Shown: piece by piece, positions 25,201-36,200 of the stretch
Position numbering within the stretch: the stretch's first letter is position 1
Layout of the letters: each line of letters opens with the position of its first letter
DNA from: Ramazzottius varieornatus
Lineage: Eukaryota; Tardigrada; Eutardigrada; Parachela; Ramazzottiidae
DNA length: 64,000 nucleotides
Reading direction: 5' to 3'
Assembly: GCA_001949185.1 (NCBI GenBank)
Contig: BDGG01000009.1
Location: forward strand, 741,347-805,346
The notes under the pieces: model-generated
Seen by the model: the letters and a program-made list of their open reading frames with translations, nothing else
Told to the model about the DNA's origin: nothing
Database searches by the model: none
Translations under genes and position numbers: made by a program

Positions 25201-28200
25201 TCGTTATTTTGTGTGTAGTGTTGGTAATTCAACCGAGAAGTCAAGAGCTTGATATGTACTTTTTTATTCACAGGGTTCACTGTTAGCTCTGATAGACCAA
25301 CTGAAAGCGAGCGACACATCTTTTGTGCGTTGTATCCGGCCCAACAAAGAGCAAAAACCTGGCAAGTTTGACGACGCATACGTCTTGACCCAAGTAAGCG
25401 GACCTCACCTGCGAAACTTTTTGTTCAATATACCCGTACTATTCTTCCGATTGAAGCTACGAAACTCGGGCGTATTGGAAACGGTCTGGCTTCGTCGACA
25501 AGGTTTCCCATACCGCCCATCCTTCAACGAGTTCGGGTCACGCTTCCGCGGTCTTCTCAACGAGCCACATGACGACCTTCTGACATTGATTGACAGTAGC
25601 CTCTTGCATTACGGAAACAGTTCTTGGCATTTGGGTAAAACGAGAGTATGCATCAAGTACGAGGTCGCGGAGGACCTTGCGAGGAGAATAGCGTTACGCG
25701 ATAAAGCCGCAAGGACAATTCAGCGCGGTCAGTCGGAGTCTTTTCCTGGTTAAAATTAGGATTTCGGCAAACTGTTTCACATAAATCGCTCTCTCAAGCG
25801 GCGCAGGTTTTCATTGTTATTAGCTGAGAGAGTGCGCCACATGGAGAAGCAATCTTGATGGAGCCATTTGCTGATGGCCCACTTGAGTATTTTGGTCCTA
25901 GGTTTACTCATGCTCGTTGTTTATCTCTTTAGTCTTTCGCAAGTATCGAAGATGTTTGCAAATGATGCGGAAGCAGGAGCGCGTAAAGCAACCGGAAGTG
26001 ACGGCTTGTCCGCCACTGTATGCCACCTCCTTGCATATTGCACGCGGAGTGTATACCGGACAGGACACTCCCGAGACACACCCCGACGACAGTGCTTACA
26101 GTCCAAGCGAACATGAATACGCGTATGCCGACGCGGATCAAGTGTGTCAATGGTTCAAAGATTGTGTTTACGATCAACTCGGGCCACAGAAGAATCGTCG
26201 AGTCGTCCAGATCACCCGGAAAAATGTACCAACGTGGTGGTTCGACCATTTGACCAGACAGTACGTGCCGCATGACAACCAGGCATACTCATGCAATTTT
26301 GAAACTTTTTTTCAATGATTAAAAAACCGGAAAGAGAACAAAGAATGGGACTTGACAAACGAACCAGGCAAGATCATTTTTTCCCAGTGATGCGGACATA
26401 CAAGTCACTAACACCGAAAACTTGCGTCACTTCACTCACTTGAGAAAACAACCTTTTTGGGATTTTTACGAGTTGCGCACGCTACTAGCCAATAAAACTG
26501 GAAACGTGCGCCACTTAGGTAGAGAATTTTGTCAAGTTTTCCGAGCTCGAAAACAAAATGAAATTTTGTAATCATTTTGAATTATCTTAGATCAAATGAT
26601 TTTGACACGGTTATTTGACTTATAAAGTCTTTCAGTGTGAAATTGCCGTTTTCAGAACGCTTGTTTCAAACAACTCTATCTCTGGTCGGAACAACTCTGA
26701 GCATAGCGTATAGTGTCGTCTTTCGTCTAAGCATAAGGAAGCTCCACTCCAGCCTCACGATAAATTACTGGAGCTGTTTGTGTCTGTGGCGTAATTCTGA
26801 AAATTTTGCCGTCCTTGTTAGAAAAATTCTTTTGTCGCTATCAGCGCTTCGAAAATTATACGCTTAACGTGAAAACGTACAGCAACAAGAAGGCCATCGA
26901 TTACCCACTTCAGTTTTAACAAAACATGTTCTGTTCAGAGAACTTCCGGGTGAGAGAAGAGAGCTCCAAAACCTCATCTTTCTCGATGAAAAATTTCTTC
27001 TTCCTCCGGCCTGGACAGAGCAGATTTCCCAAAACTTCACCCAGTGATCAAAGACACCTTGACACACAGAGAGATGGTGTCTTTGCTTGAATTTGTCAAC
27101 ACTACGACCGAAGAAATGGGAAAAAGTCGCTACCCCACTAAACTGGCGCACCTTGTTCTCGGCAATTTACCACCTTCTTTACAAAATTTTCTTCTTTTGT
27201 AAAATCCCGAAGGATTATTTTCTTGCTTTCTTTTCCGGCATTGATACCCTAAGGGGACCACTAAAAAATAACCCTGTTGCCGGTGTGATGGTGCAGCTGA
27301 CAGTGCGGCAAAAAGTTCGTAAAATGGTCTTGCTTAGACATGCATCGTTACTATTCAAAAATTCTTCCTACGTCCCGTTTTCACCGTTTTGAGTGGACAT
27401 GTTTGTAAAAAACCCAGAGAACCTGGTCACTGGAGTTGGACATCAGCCGAACTGCAACAGTAGTTGTACGACTTCGAAACGAGATTTTAAAGTCCGACCC
27501 TACAGAACGGCAATTTCATACTGAAACTTTCAGAAATATAACGTCTGAAAGACGTTATATTTCAGTAATTTTTTCTCTCCTTGCTCCGTAGGGAAGCCGA
27601 AGACCTGCTAAGAGCTAAATCCGCGGGGACCTTTCTGGTTCGCGGCACGAAGGATACACCATCAGTTCTCGTCTTATCATTCCGGTGAGTCTCAAGCGAG
27701 TGGCACTCGTGACTAGAATCCGTCTGTAAATAAGCGCAAGATCGATGGGCATAGACGCCATCGAGCGAGGCGTTGCAAATTGTGAATATGAAAGAGATTT
27801 TGGTCAATAGTTAGCATAGGCTGTGCCGTGAACTGTAGTTTGTATCGACTTGTTATTGGGTTGAAGGATGCCAAACAGTACTAATTTGCTACATGGCCTA
27901 ATTTATGCAGGGCAACTCCCAGCTCCAAATGCTGCCGGCATTATCTTATCGATCTCGCGGATGAGAAGACTTTCGCAGTGCGCGGCGAAAAGATTACACA
28001 TCCCAGTCTGCCCGACTTACTCAACTATTATCGCCAAAATCCACTGTCCAACTACGATGGCTATCTGACCATTCCCTACGGCCAAGAAATACCCATCCAA
28101 GTGAGACATGATTCAAACTCGCGCTCATCCAGAGCACCGAGTGAACAGAGCAGCGCGAGATAGGAAACCTCGACCAGATAAAGCGTTTCCCAAGTGGCGC

Positions 28201-28481
28201 ACGCTTCAGGTCTATAACACGGAAATAGTGCGCCACTTGAAAACAATCCGGTTTCGTTTGTTTGGCGAAGGGCGCAGGTATACAGTGTTATGGGCCGACA
28301 CAGTGCGCCACTTGAGAAGACGATCTCGTCGGGTTTTTTTGCCTAGGTCTCGCATAGTTTTCCCTGCCAGAACCGTTGGTTATTTTAGAAGCATACTTCG
28401 GCGACCTATGACCATTACATGCCACCGAACATAATGAATCAAAGCAGGAAGAAAACACAGCCAGCCGTGAAGTTCCCCTGA
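22235..28481 (+). CDS. Unconventional myosin, probably with a C-terminal SH2 domain
   Basis: Head exons: 22235-22351, 22443-22511, 22594-22764, 22956-23115, 23195-23351, 23422-23662, 23868-23976, 24049-24269, 24356-24442, 24515-24788, 24846-25030, 25274-25393, 25457-25727, 25933-26260. Motor motifs are intact: [14 protein letters not shown]-loop GDSGSGKTE, switch [10 protein letters not shown], switch II DIFGFE, then SFVRCIRPN, a converter [11 protein letters not shown] and one IQ motif ([13 protein letters not shown]). From 26260 to 27590 the frame can be followed through plausible small exons ([25 protein letters not shown]) but not uniquely. At 27594-27690 and about 27911-28100 an SH2 domain is clear ([18 protein letters not shown] with the phosphotyrosine-binding Arg, [23 protein letters not shown]). 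The last exon ends [10 protein letters not shown] at 28481. A separate SH2 gene starting near 27 kb is the alternative. An upstream coding exon before 22235 is possible. Confidence 0.75.
22781..22914. repeat. GTGGCGCAC palindromic repeat, myosin intron 3
   Basis: Single, near full length: GGAGAGCTCGACAAA to GTTTGCCTAGGTCCC. Confidence 0.8.
23715..23845. repeat. GTGGCGCAC palindromic repeat, myosin intron 6
   Basis: Single core AAGTGGCGCACGCG...GGTGCGCGACTT. Confidence 0.75.
25048..25206. repeat. Decayed GTGGCGCAC repeats, myosin intron 11
   Basis: Variant with AACGTACAAGATCG and GATCTTGTACGTT arms; both cores are mutated. Confidence 0.6.
25775..25880. repeat. GTGGCGCAC palindromic repeat, myosin intron 13
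   Basis: Single core AAGCGGCGCAGG...AGTGCGCCACAT. Confidence 0.7.
26340..26545. repeat. Two GTGGCGCAC palindromes, myosin tail region
   Basis: The first core is strongly decayed; the second reads AGTTGCGCACGC...CGTGCGCCACTTAGG. Confidence 0.65.
27533..27563. repeat. Perfect 14-bp stem hairpin before the SH2 exon
   Basis: GAAATATAACGTCT (27533-27546), a GAA loop, then its exact reverse complement to 27563. The right arm runs into TTTCAG, a possible splice acceptor. Confidence 0.6.
28150..28345. repeat. Two GTGGCGCAC palindromes, intron before the last myosin-SH2 exon
   Basis: First core intact; the second keeps only its right arm AGTGCGCCACTT. Confidence 0.75.
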
Positions 28482-29910
28482 GGCACGCAGCAGACAACAT
28501 CCTGCCCTCTGATTACCATCACGTCATCCACTTCGAGACAAGAACTCCATCAGACAAGCCGGAAATCGAGAAAAATACCCCAAGAAGCTGCATCATGCAC
28601 AGTAGTCCCAACTGCATTACATTCTTAGCGACAGAGATGAACGAGGCATAAAGTCCAAGCTGTTCTGAAGTCTGATTGCGGCGACTAGCAGACCCCTTGT
28701 TTGAAAACTAATTTGCACTTGACATTTCCCAGTTGATAATACGCACGCGATCAATCAGGGTGAAACTTCCTCCTTCGCCGCGTGCCGTCTCTCTTTCGAG
28801 GTCTTATATGTAAATTTTGTTCTAGAATACTTTACACTTGAGCTTTTTTGACGAAACGGTCGAGACCAGCAAAAATATTTTGTACATAAATTGTGCGCGC
28901 GACAGTCTGAGAAAAATGAAATTAAATACAAACGGAAGCTGATGTGTCGCTTACAAAAGCTGTTGATGAACGGGATGAAGGAGCATCATGTGCTCAGCCC
29001 CTCTTATCGGTAATCTCTCTGAGGAATAATACTCTATCAAATCCGTTACCCGCAAGAAGACCCGGTTAAAATCCGCTAGGCGATATAAATCATCAGGCTG
29101 CCGATGCACTTTCAGATGCATAAATCCGCACGAAGCTCTGAAACAAAAGAGCGAGAAAAAGAATCAATACTACGTGCCGGTTCACGCCTTGGTTTTCTCC
29201 ATCAAAAACCAACCAGGCTTAAAAAGTTCGCGGGACCGGAAGAGCCTATGTTGACAGCCAAACGTGACAAACACACGTTACGGTTCGCCCAAACCAAAAA
29301 CCTTACCACAGAAGCTTACCACCCCAAGGTTCGCCGAAAATTTAAACTTTTCCATTATTCTGCGTTCGATATTTTGCAAGCGTTTCAGTAATTTTTTCTC
29401 AACTGAGAACCTCAACATTATTTTTTTAGGAATGACCTCGAAAGAACATTCGAACGTTTCGGAGTTCGGCAAACAAACTCGACAAGATCGCTGTCCCAAG
29501 TGGCGTACGTTCACGTGCTATTGGCTGAAGCCGTGCAACGCTTGGAAGCCTGGCAGGGTTGTGTTTCCAAGTAGCGCACATTTTTCAGTTTATAGACTGT
29601 AAGCATGCGCCACTGGAAAAGTAAAGCGTCCGAGTTTGTTTACCGAACTCGCACTTCGCAAGTATTTCTCGAAGTATCACCATATAGTGGGTATTTCGGT
29701 CTAGGGGACTTCGAAATGTTCTGTCTGGTTTATCCCGGAATCTTCATGATTGAGTGGTACTTACTTGCAGGCCAGAGAGTACTCTCTTCTTCCAGCTGAA
29801 TCACAGCACCGGACAAGGTAATTGCCTTCGGAGAAATTACGCAAAATTTCTTCCGCATCCTGTCGGGATATGCTCCCCCAGTACCACCTATCACAAATAG
29901 AGGGTAGTGA
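28482..29910. other. Convergent intergenic region
   Basis: Lies between the end of the myosin-SH2 gene (+) and the next minus-strand gene. It contains a two-palindrome repeat at 29462-29655. The remainder (28482-29460) shows no conserved frame, RNA gene or other repeat. Confidence 0.45.
29462..29655. repeat. Two GTGGCGCAC palindromes, intergenic
   Basis: Outer ends GAGTTCGGCAAACAA and TTGTTTACCGAACTC are well kept. Confidence 0.8.
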
Positions 29911-30660
29911 TTATCTATTGACATAGTCAATCCCTGAAGGAGAGCTGTAAAACATGAAACGAATCGGCACTCACGTTTGCTGGTCAAGAGGTAATTCCGT
30001 ATCGATGCGTTCGCCCTGCGTGTCCTTTGTTGATATAGCGGTCAGCTCCAGTGACAGATTAGGTTTCCGCCTGCTGGAAGGGGCTTCACTACATCCCTCA
30101 CTATACTCGGTATATCCTCGCAAAAGAGACTTCTCAATCTCATCAATCTCTTCATCCTCCTCTTCCAGCTCCTGATCGTCCGTCGGACAGATCGTATTTC
30201 CGTATTCGATCCGCCTTTGCAGATCGAACTGCACATGCTTCTTCTCGCCTTTCCGTTCGCTTGGCGCATCTTTGCGCAAGTTGCCCTTTAGGCTATCCGG
30301 TGTGGAGAGGCCGCTACTTCCGGAAGTGGTCGATCCATTGGAGATGATGGAGGAAGGCGGCGAGCTGCCGTTGATGGTTTTTCCATGGATATTCCGCTGA
30401 AGAATTAAATTAGCCGCGTCCGTAAATTTCGGCCGGGCAATGAAGCAGCTTTCATAGAAAAGCTTGGGATTGCGCATGACTGATTTGGTACATGCTAGAA
30501 ATGTGGTACTCTTGCTCGGTTGTCCATCAGATGATGAGCCATGTCCATTTTGGCCATTAAGATGTGATAGTCCGTTAATGTGAATGTTGTTGACAAGACT
30601 ATAGCTTGTTCGGCCATTAGGGCCATCATGAATCTTGGGACACGGAGAATCGCCCAACAT
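29911..30660 (-). CDS. Uncharacterised polar, acidic protein
   Basis: A long minus-strand frame from 30660 to a splice donor at about 29971 (CAAAC then GTGAGT) joins a short last exon (about 29946-29911) ending SGIDYVNR, about 240 residues in all. The first half is Asn/Gly/Ser-rich. A middle block LFYESCFIARPKFTDAANLI looks structured. It is followed by an acidic run (ELEEEDEEIDEIE) and a Ser-rich end. No domain is recognised. The start lies 68 bases after the stop of another minus-strand gene, so the two may be parts of one mis-split gene or closely spaced genes. Confidence 0.4.
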
Positions 30661-30728
30661 GAGGAGTATATCTTGGACCGGGAGATGTGATCGGCATATA
30701 TGTCAAGCAATAGCCTTTACATCACTCT

Positions 30729-31945
30729 TTAGCGGGAGTGCTCAAGTAGTCCGACCAGAGCAATGTCGAAGAATCCAATTACGCCCTGAAGACACACCGA
30801 ATATTTGATGTCAGATTCCGCCTCGGCGGATTTTACAATATATTTGCAACAGCAAATACGCTTAGTGCAACGCAAAAACACTGTGAAGCATTCTGTTTAC
30901 ATAGGGGAAGACTTTTAGGTTAATGACACACATAAAATTTGAAACCAGTGAGTGATATTTTGGTCAGTTTCCCACCCGGAAGTAAGACAGACAAGAATAT
31001 GGACGCCGGCAAATGAACTGATCGAGACCGTCGTCTGAAGCGGCGCACTTTAACGATATTATTGGCTGCAAGTGTGCGCCAATCGCAAAAACGATCTGGT
31101 TCTAATCATCATCTCCGGTCCCAATATCCTTGGCTGCTTCTCACCTTCTCCTCACAGAGATCGGAAGGTGAAAATTTAAACTTTTGGGTATTTTGCTAAA
31201 TAGATAGGGAAAGTGCTCCGCACACCACCGAAAACCACCATTGTCTCCGCAAACTACCCCTCACCACCGTAGTCTCCTAATACCACCTTTTCACCACCTG
31301 GACCTACCACCTTTCGTTCACTACCGTTAGTTAATTAGAAATCAAAATCTCTGCGCAACACTCTTGTCCGGAGACAGCGGCTTTCGCGAGCAAAAAACTT
31401 TAGACTGTTTCAGTAGCAAAAAGATCGAGAAACTGTCACGCCGTCGGGGGAAACCTGGTACCTGAGTGGGATATCGAAGCCCGGTCACTATTACCAGAGA
31501 GTCAGCGCTGTTCTGCCAAGTTCAGAGAACAGGAAGGACTCACGATCCTAAAGATCGTGCTGTTGATACACTTCTTGCCACCTGTAATCACGATAGAAGC
31601 GTGATCTAGCTTTCTTCTCTGAGATTCTGTAACGAATCCAGTCTGGCATAAAGTGGTCCTCGAAGTCCATGGTGGTGGCTCTTAGTTAGAAAGTGGTGTA
31701 CGGAGTAAACGGTGGTGATGATTTGGAATTGAAAGGTAGGATTAGGAGACTATGGTGGTGAAAGGTGGTATGCGGAGCCTTCCCCAACAGATATTTGCTT
31801 ACCCGTTTCCAAAATGCTGTTCGCTTCCGCCAGACTGAAGAATTCGAAGATAATTTCGTGAATATTTGAACGCTTGATTGGATGTAAAGCTGCAGATATT
31901 CCAGAATGCGGACACACAATGGGAAAACTTTGATGCCGATATCGC
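30729..31945 (-). CDS. Partial unrecognised gene: last two exons
   Basis: Two minus-strand exons fit together: 31945-31803 (acceptor CTGTTTAG, donor GTAAGC) encoding CPHSGISAALHPIKRSNIHE and a helical stretch, and 30880-30729 encoding a Cys-rich segment (RCTKRICCCKYIV) and a hydrophobic end GVIGFFDIALVGLLEHSR before TAA. Phases agree. The cluster of cysteines beside a hydrophobic segment suggests a membrane-associated, perhaps palmitoylated protein. Upstream exons should lie to the right; coding-like minus-strand stretches at about 32590-32795 and 32890-33120 may belong to it. Its intron contains a palindromic repeat and the CACC-rich element. Confidence 0.35.
31005..31122. repeat. GTGGCGCAC palindromic repeat, intron at 31 kb
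   Basis: Single core AAGCGGCGCACTT...AAGTGTGCGCCAAT beside the CACC-rich element. Confidence 0.7.
31207..31785. mobile_element. CACC-rich inverted-repeat element
   Basis: The left arm (31207 to about 31320: GTGCTCCGCACACCACC, later AGTCTCCTAATACCACC) recurs inverted and imperfect at the right end (about 31680-31785: GGATTAGGAGACTATGG, GGTGGTATGCGGAGCCT). The arms are about 100 bases each, with a unique centre. No exact target duplication is visible and there is no coding capacity, so it looks like a foldback or MITE-type element. Confidence 0.6.
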
Positions 31946-33234
31946 CTAAACAGGATCAAACCGCGGATGAACTCGATTTACTCCAAAGGATGCTGTGTGA
32001 ATCACGAGTATCCACAAACAGTTGATAAGGATATCATACTTTTTATCAGTCCCAGTCTGACCGTTCACAGCTTGCCATTACGACTATTGGTCTCCAGGCC
32101 ATGCTCGACAGGCCATACAAACAGCCAAGTACAAGGCAACACGCTCGATATTCCTACTTCAGCATTCCCAGGCATGGCCCGTGGCATCCATAAACTCGGC
32201 AGCTGAGGGATTTGTAATAGGCCTGCTTTGTCCTGCGAGAAATGGTTTTTGTTACAATGATGCGCATGCAACAGATTTAATCTGCATAATAAATTTTGGC
32301 ATTCAAATGAAGGAGAAAAAAGTAGCTAGATGATAACGCACTAAGGGAACAGCAAGAAATAACAAATTAACATGAAAGGACGAAACACTCACTTTTCCTG
32401 ACGCACCAAATAAAAGAACGAGCAGGAAGATCATGCGCCGCTACACCTGTCCAGCTCGGATCAATCGGCCCAGCCCAGCAGGCCTGAAACGGCTTGTGCC
32501 GCGCTGGTTTTAAACGTGCTGCCTTGATCAAGTGGCGCACAGCTGCGCCGATGAAGCGCTGACAAAACCGTAACCTAAAAATTGTCACTCATCAGGAACT
32601 GCAATCTCTTCCAGAGATACGTTTGAGAGAAGAAGAGTTTGAAGACCCGTTAAAATATTGACGAGATTGATGTAAGAGTAACACGCAAAGGCTGGGAAGA
32701 CTGTGTGACTTTTCCCACTCTGGCACGGAAGGCTTGTTAGTAGCCGACTGGGTGGATGAATGATAGGCGATGGTAGGGATATTTCAAGTTGACAGATTTC
32801 ATCTACATAAAAGAAGGTCTGGCCATCTGTGAGAGGCCCGTACATAGCCGATATTTGATCCAGAAAATTAATCCGTCATTTCCTCATGTGCGAAAATCAA
32901 TCGAGTGGTGGCTCACGCTGTGTAATGCCAAGTCGAGAAGAGCGGTCAAGTATTGACGGATGGTTGCTAACTTTGTACAGCACTGGGAAAATGGATCATG
33001 CAACTCAACGGGAGAGGAAAAAGACACGCCCTTCTCCGACCGCCCTATATTGCTAAAAAAATGAGTCTTGTGCTCCTCATACTTCATAATCAGCCTTAAC
33101 GATGACAGAAAAGCACACTTTACGTACACCAGTCAGTTTGCAACCGGTAATTATAGAATATATGTCCACAGTACAAAATCAATAAATCATCAGAATTACG
33201 TAACAACCAGATGAAGAAACACATCGCATTCGCA
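31946..33234. other. Poorly resolved region upstream of the 31.9-kb exon
   Basis: Two minus-strand open stretches look mildly coding by composition and splice sites: about 33129-32930 (donor GTGAGC after a leucine-rich end) and about 32845-32590 (ends IAVPDE). I could not join them in frame. A lone half of the palindromic repeat (CAAGTGGCGCACAGCTGCG) occurs near 32529. Confidence 0.3.
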
Positions 33235-36200
33235 TCAAAGCTCCGTTGATTCCAGCTTGGCTATATATTTCCCTTCCTTGTCTTCTATTGTCTCGTAAAT
33301 ATTGTTATACTGCTGGTCGCCCCTTTTTGGGCGGTCATTATTATTCATGGGTTTCTGGAAGGTGGACACACTGTTTGGTGACACCGAAGACCTCAGCGGT
33401 TTGATCAAGTTATCGTCGCCGAAAAACGTGGTTTTCCGCACTTGTTCCTCGTAGGCGTTCAACGGAGGGACGCAGTTGTCATCAAGTGAGCTTTTGCTCC
33501 CACTCGACACCTCATCCGTCTCTTTGGACCATTTCTCTACGTAGCTGTTGAGCCAGACAGGGTTTGAGCCTTCATACTGATGCAAATTAGTTCCGGGTAC
33601 CTGGAGATCCAAAACAATCAATCAATCGAATCAGCAAACGCACACTGTCACCGTGAACGGCGGGAAAAAGGAATGCTAATTCGGCCATAGCGGACAAGTC
33701 GGTCACCTGCTGTAGACGCCTGTTTGACGTGATCGCGTAATGGCGGATGACCGATTCACCCTGTCTGTCTCAGTACGGTTCTTACCTCGGTGGGATGTAG
33801 TCCGGCCGTGCTATCGGTTGAGCTGTAAGCCAGAGCTGTAGCAGCTCGAAGCTTCCGTGTATATCGGCGCCTTTGACTGCAGAAGAGCCCTATGGATACC
33901 ATTAGGAGTAAGAGGAGACCTAGAGTGATGCCGACAATCATCCCTTTGAGGACGGTTGTTTCATTAGTGGAGGGTTCTCTGGCCACCGCTCTCTGGACTT
34001 CAATGATGTTGTAGTCCTTAAAAACTGACTCGAGGCGATCATACATCTGGTCGATCAGATTGATGACCAGATCCGTGTCCATAATCATCCCCGACGGATC
34101 CACAAAGTGCATCAGCACATCCGACAGCCGCTCATTGGGACTACCCGTCTCATCAATGTGGGTGACAACGTCGTCGATCTGATGTCAACGGAAAACCCAA
34201 AGGTTTAATGAGTTGCAGTCAAACATGATATTCTTCTTTACAGATACCGAGATTAATCAAAAACACGTCCCACTTACATTGACAGTCGCTCCGGTGATGT
34301 TCGATAGCACATCTCGAAGCGAATTCTCAATCCCGATGATATCTTCCGGTTTTCCAAAGAGAGTGAACTGTACTCTTTGGTCAGCTCTCAAGAGATAGAT
34401 CTGTCAACATAATAACCCAGTTTAATTGCCGAAAGTATCTGGAAGCCCGACAGTTCAACTCGACAAGATTATTTTTCCAAGTGGCGCACGTTACAATTGT
34501 TGTTAGCCGTAGGCGTGCGCCACTGGAAGATTGTTTTCCCAAGTGAAGCATACCTCCGGCCAATAGGACCGAAGGCATGCGCTAGTTGGAAACGATCTTG
34601 TCGAGCCTGTTTGCCGCGCATGTCCATGGATGATACCAGGATATACTTACGAAGACTTGAGCGGTGTCTTGTAGTCCATCCTTGTCTTTGGCGACCACCG
34701 AGAAGTTAAAGTATCCTTTCAGGTCCGAAGTGAACTTGGTGTTCAGAAAGACCTCTCCAGAGTCTTTGTCGACGGCGAAAGGTGGATCCTTGAAGGTCTG
34801 CGGTACATTGAGACTGATTTCGATGTCGCCCAAGATGGCGTACGTGACTACTGCGTTCTCCCGCACGTCGGCATCGATAGCCTGAAAGAAAAGACGCCAA
34901 AATGGACCAGGCTCGAAGTAGAAAATTACATGAAAACATCGTCTACCGTTAATTTCGTCACTCGAGATCCGTATTTGCTTTCCACTGTTACTCCCGCAGT
35001 AAACACGTGGCGAGTGAACCTCGGTGGGTTATCGTTTACATCATCAAGTGTCACAACCACCTGCATGACACTATGGTCCTTGGAGGTGAGCGGAATGGGC
35101 ATTTGAGCACCGGGTGGCTGGAACGCGCAGTTGCTGCTGGCTTTGACAGTCAAATTGTAAACCTACAAAAGATCCAACGTAAGGGTTTTCATTCCCATTC
35201 GAAAATGAAGCCTGCGCACGCAAAAGCACAACCAGATTCCCTAGTGGCGCACGCTGTCAGTACTGGGAACTCCACGAAATTGTGTTTCAAGTGGCGCAAA
35301 CGTCCAGCCAACGGTGCTGAAAACGTGCGCCACGTGGAAGAAACAATCTCTCAATGACTCGAAAAGATTTTTTTCTTAAGTGGCGCAGCCTTCGGCCTAC
35401 AACAATGAAGACCTGCGCCACTTGGAGATCAACCTTGTGGAGTCTGTTTGCAGAGTTCTAACATTTTACAAACTACTTTTATTGTGGAAATATCTTTTTT
35501 CGAAATACTTTAATGTACCGCTGTGGTCTCGCGATCCAGGTTGATCTGTGCGCGAAGTTCCCTCGTGACTTTGTCCAATGAAAAGGCGTCATCCTTATTT
35601 CCGGACAGTATGAAGTAGCACACTTGACTATTCTCCTCATCACCGTCTTCATCCAGAGCTTCGGCTATCTTACCGAAGACCTGTCCCTGTGGATAATTCT
35701 CCGTCACGTGAAACTCTTGCCGAGCGGCTTGGAACACCGGTTCGTTGTCATTAATATCCTTCACTCGGATCACAAAGCGCTGCATCGTATTGCGTTGTGG
35801 CACGCCCATATCGTGTGCATCGACCAGCAGCACATACTGCTTTTGCCGTTCGCGATCTAGTGTCTTGGCTAACGTTACCCATCCAGAGTCTTCGTCAATC
35901 TTGAATGTCTGGTAGTCAAAGTTCTGATCCACGAGAATACTGTACTTAACTCTGGCGTTATCTCCCACATCGTCGTCAGTCGCTCTGATCTGGACGACTT
36001 GGGTGCCCACGGTGGCATTCTCCCAAACCGTGATGGTTGTATTTTCGAAGGGTTGGACGAACACTGGGGCGTTATCGTTGAAGTCGGCCACGCAGATATT
36101 GAAGGTGTGGTTGGTCGACAGGCTAGGGAAACCGTGGTCTCTCGCTTCAACCACCAAGCTGTAGTTTCCATACTTGCGGCTAAGCGCTACTCTGGTTGAC

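Noticed and set aside
29104-29391. 95-residue plus-strand frame in the gap after the myosin gene
   Set aside because: Lys/Arg-rich without domain, splice sites or hydrophobic pattern; consistent with a chance frame.
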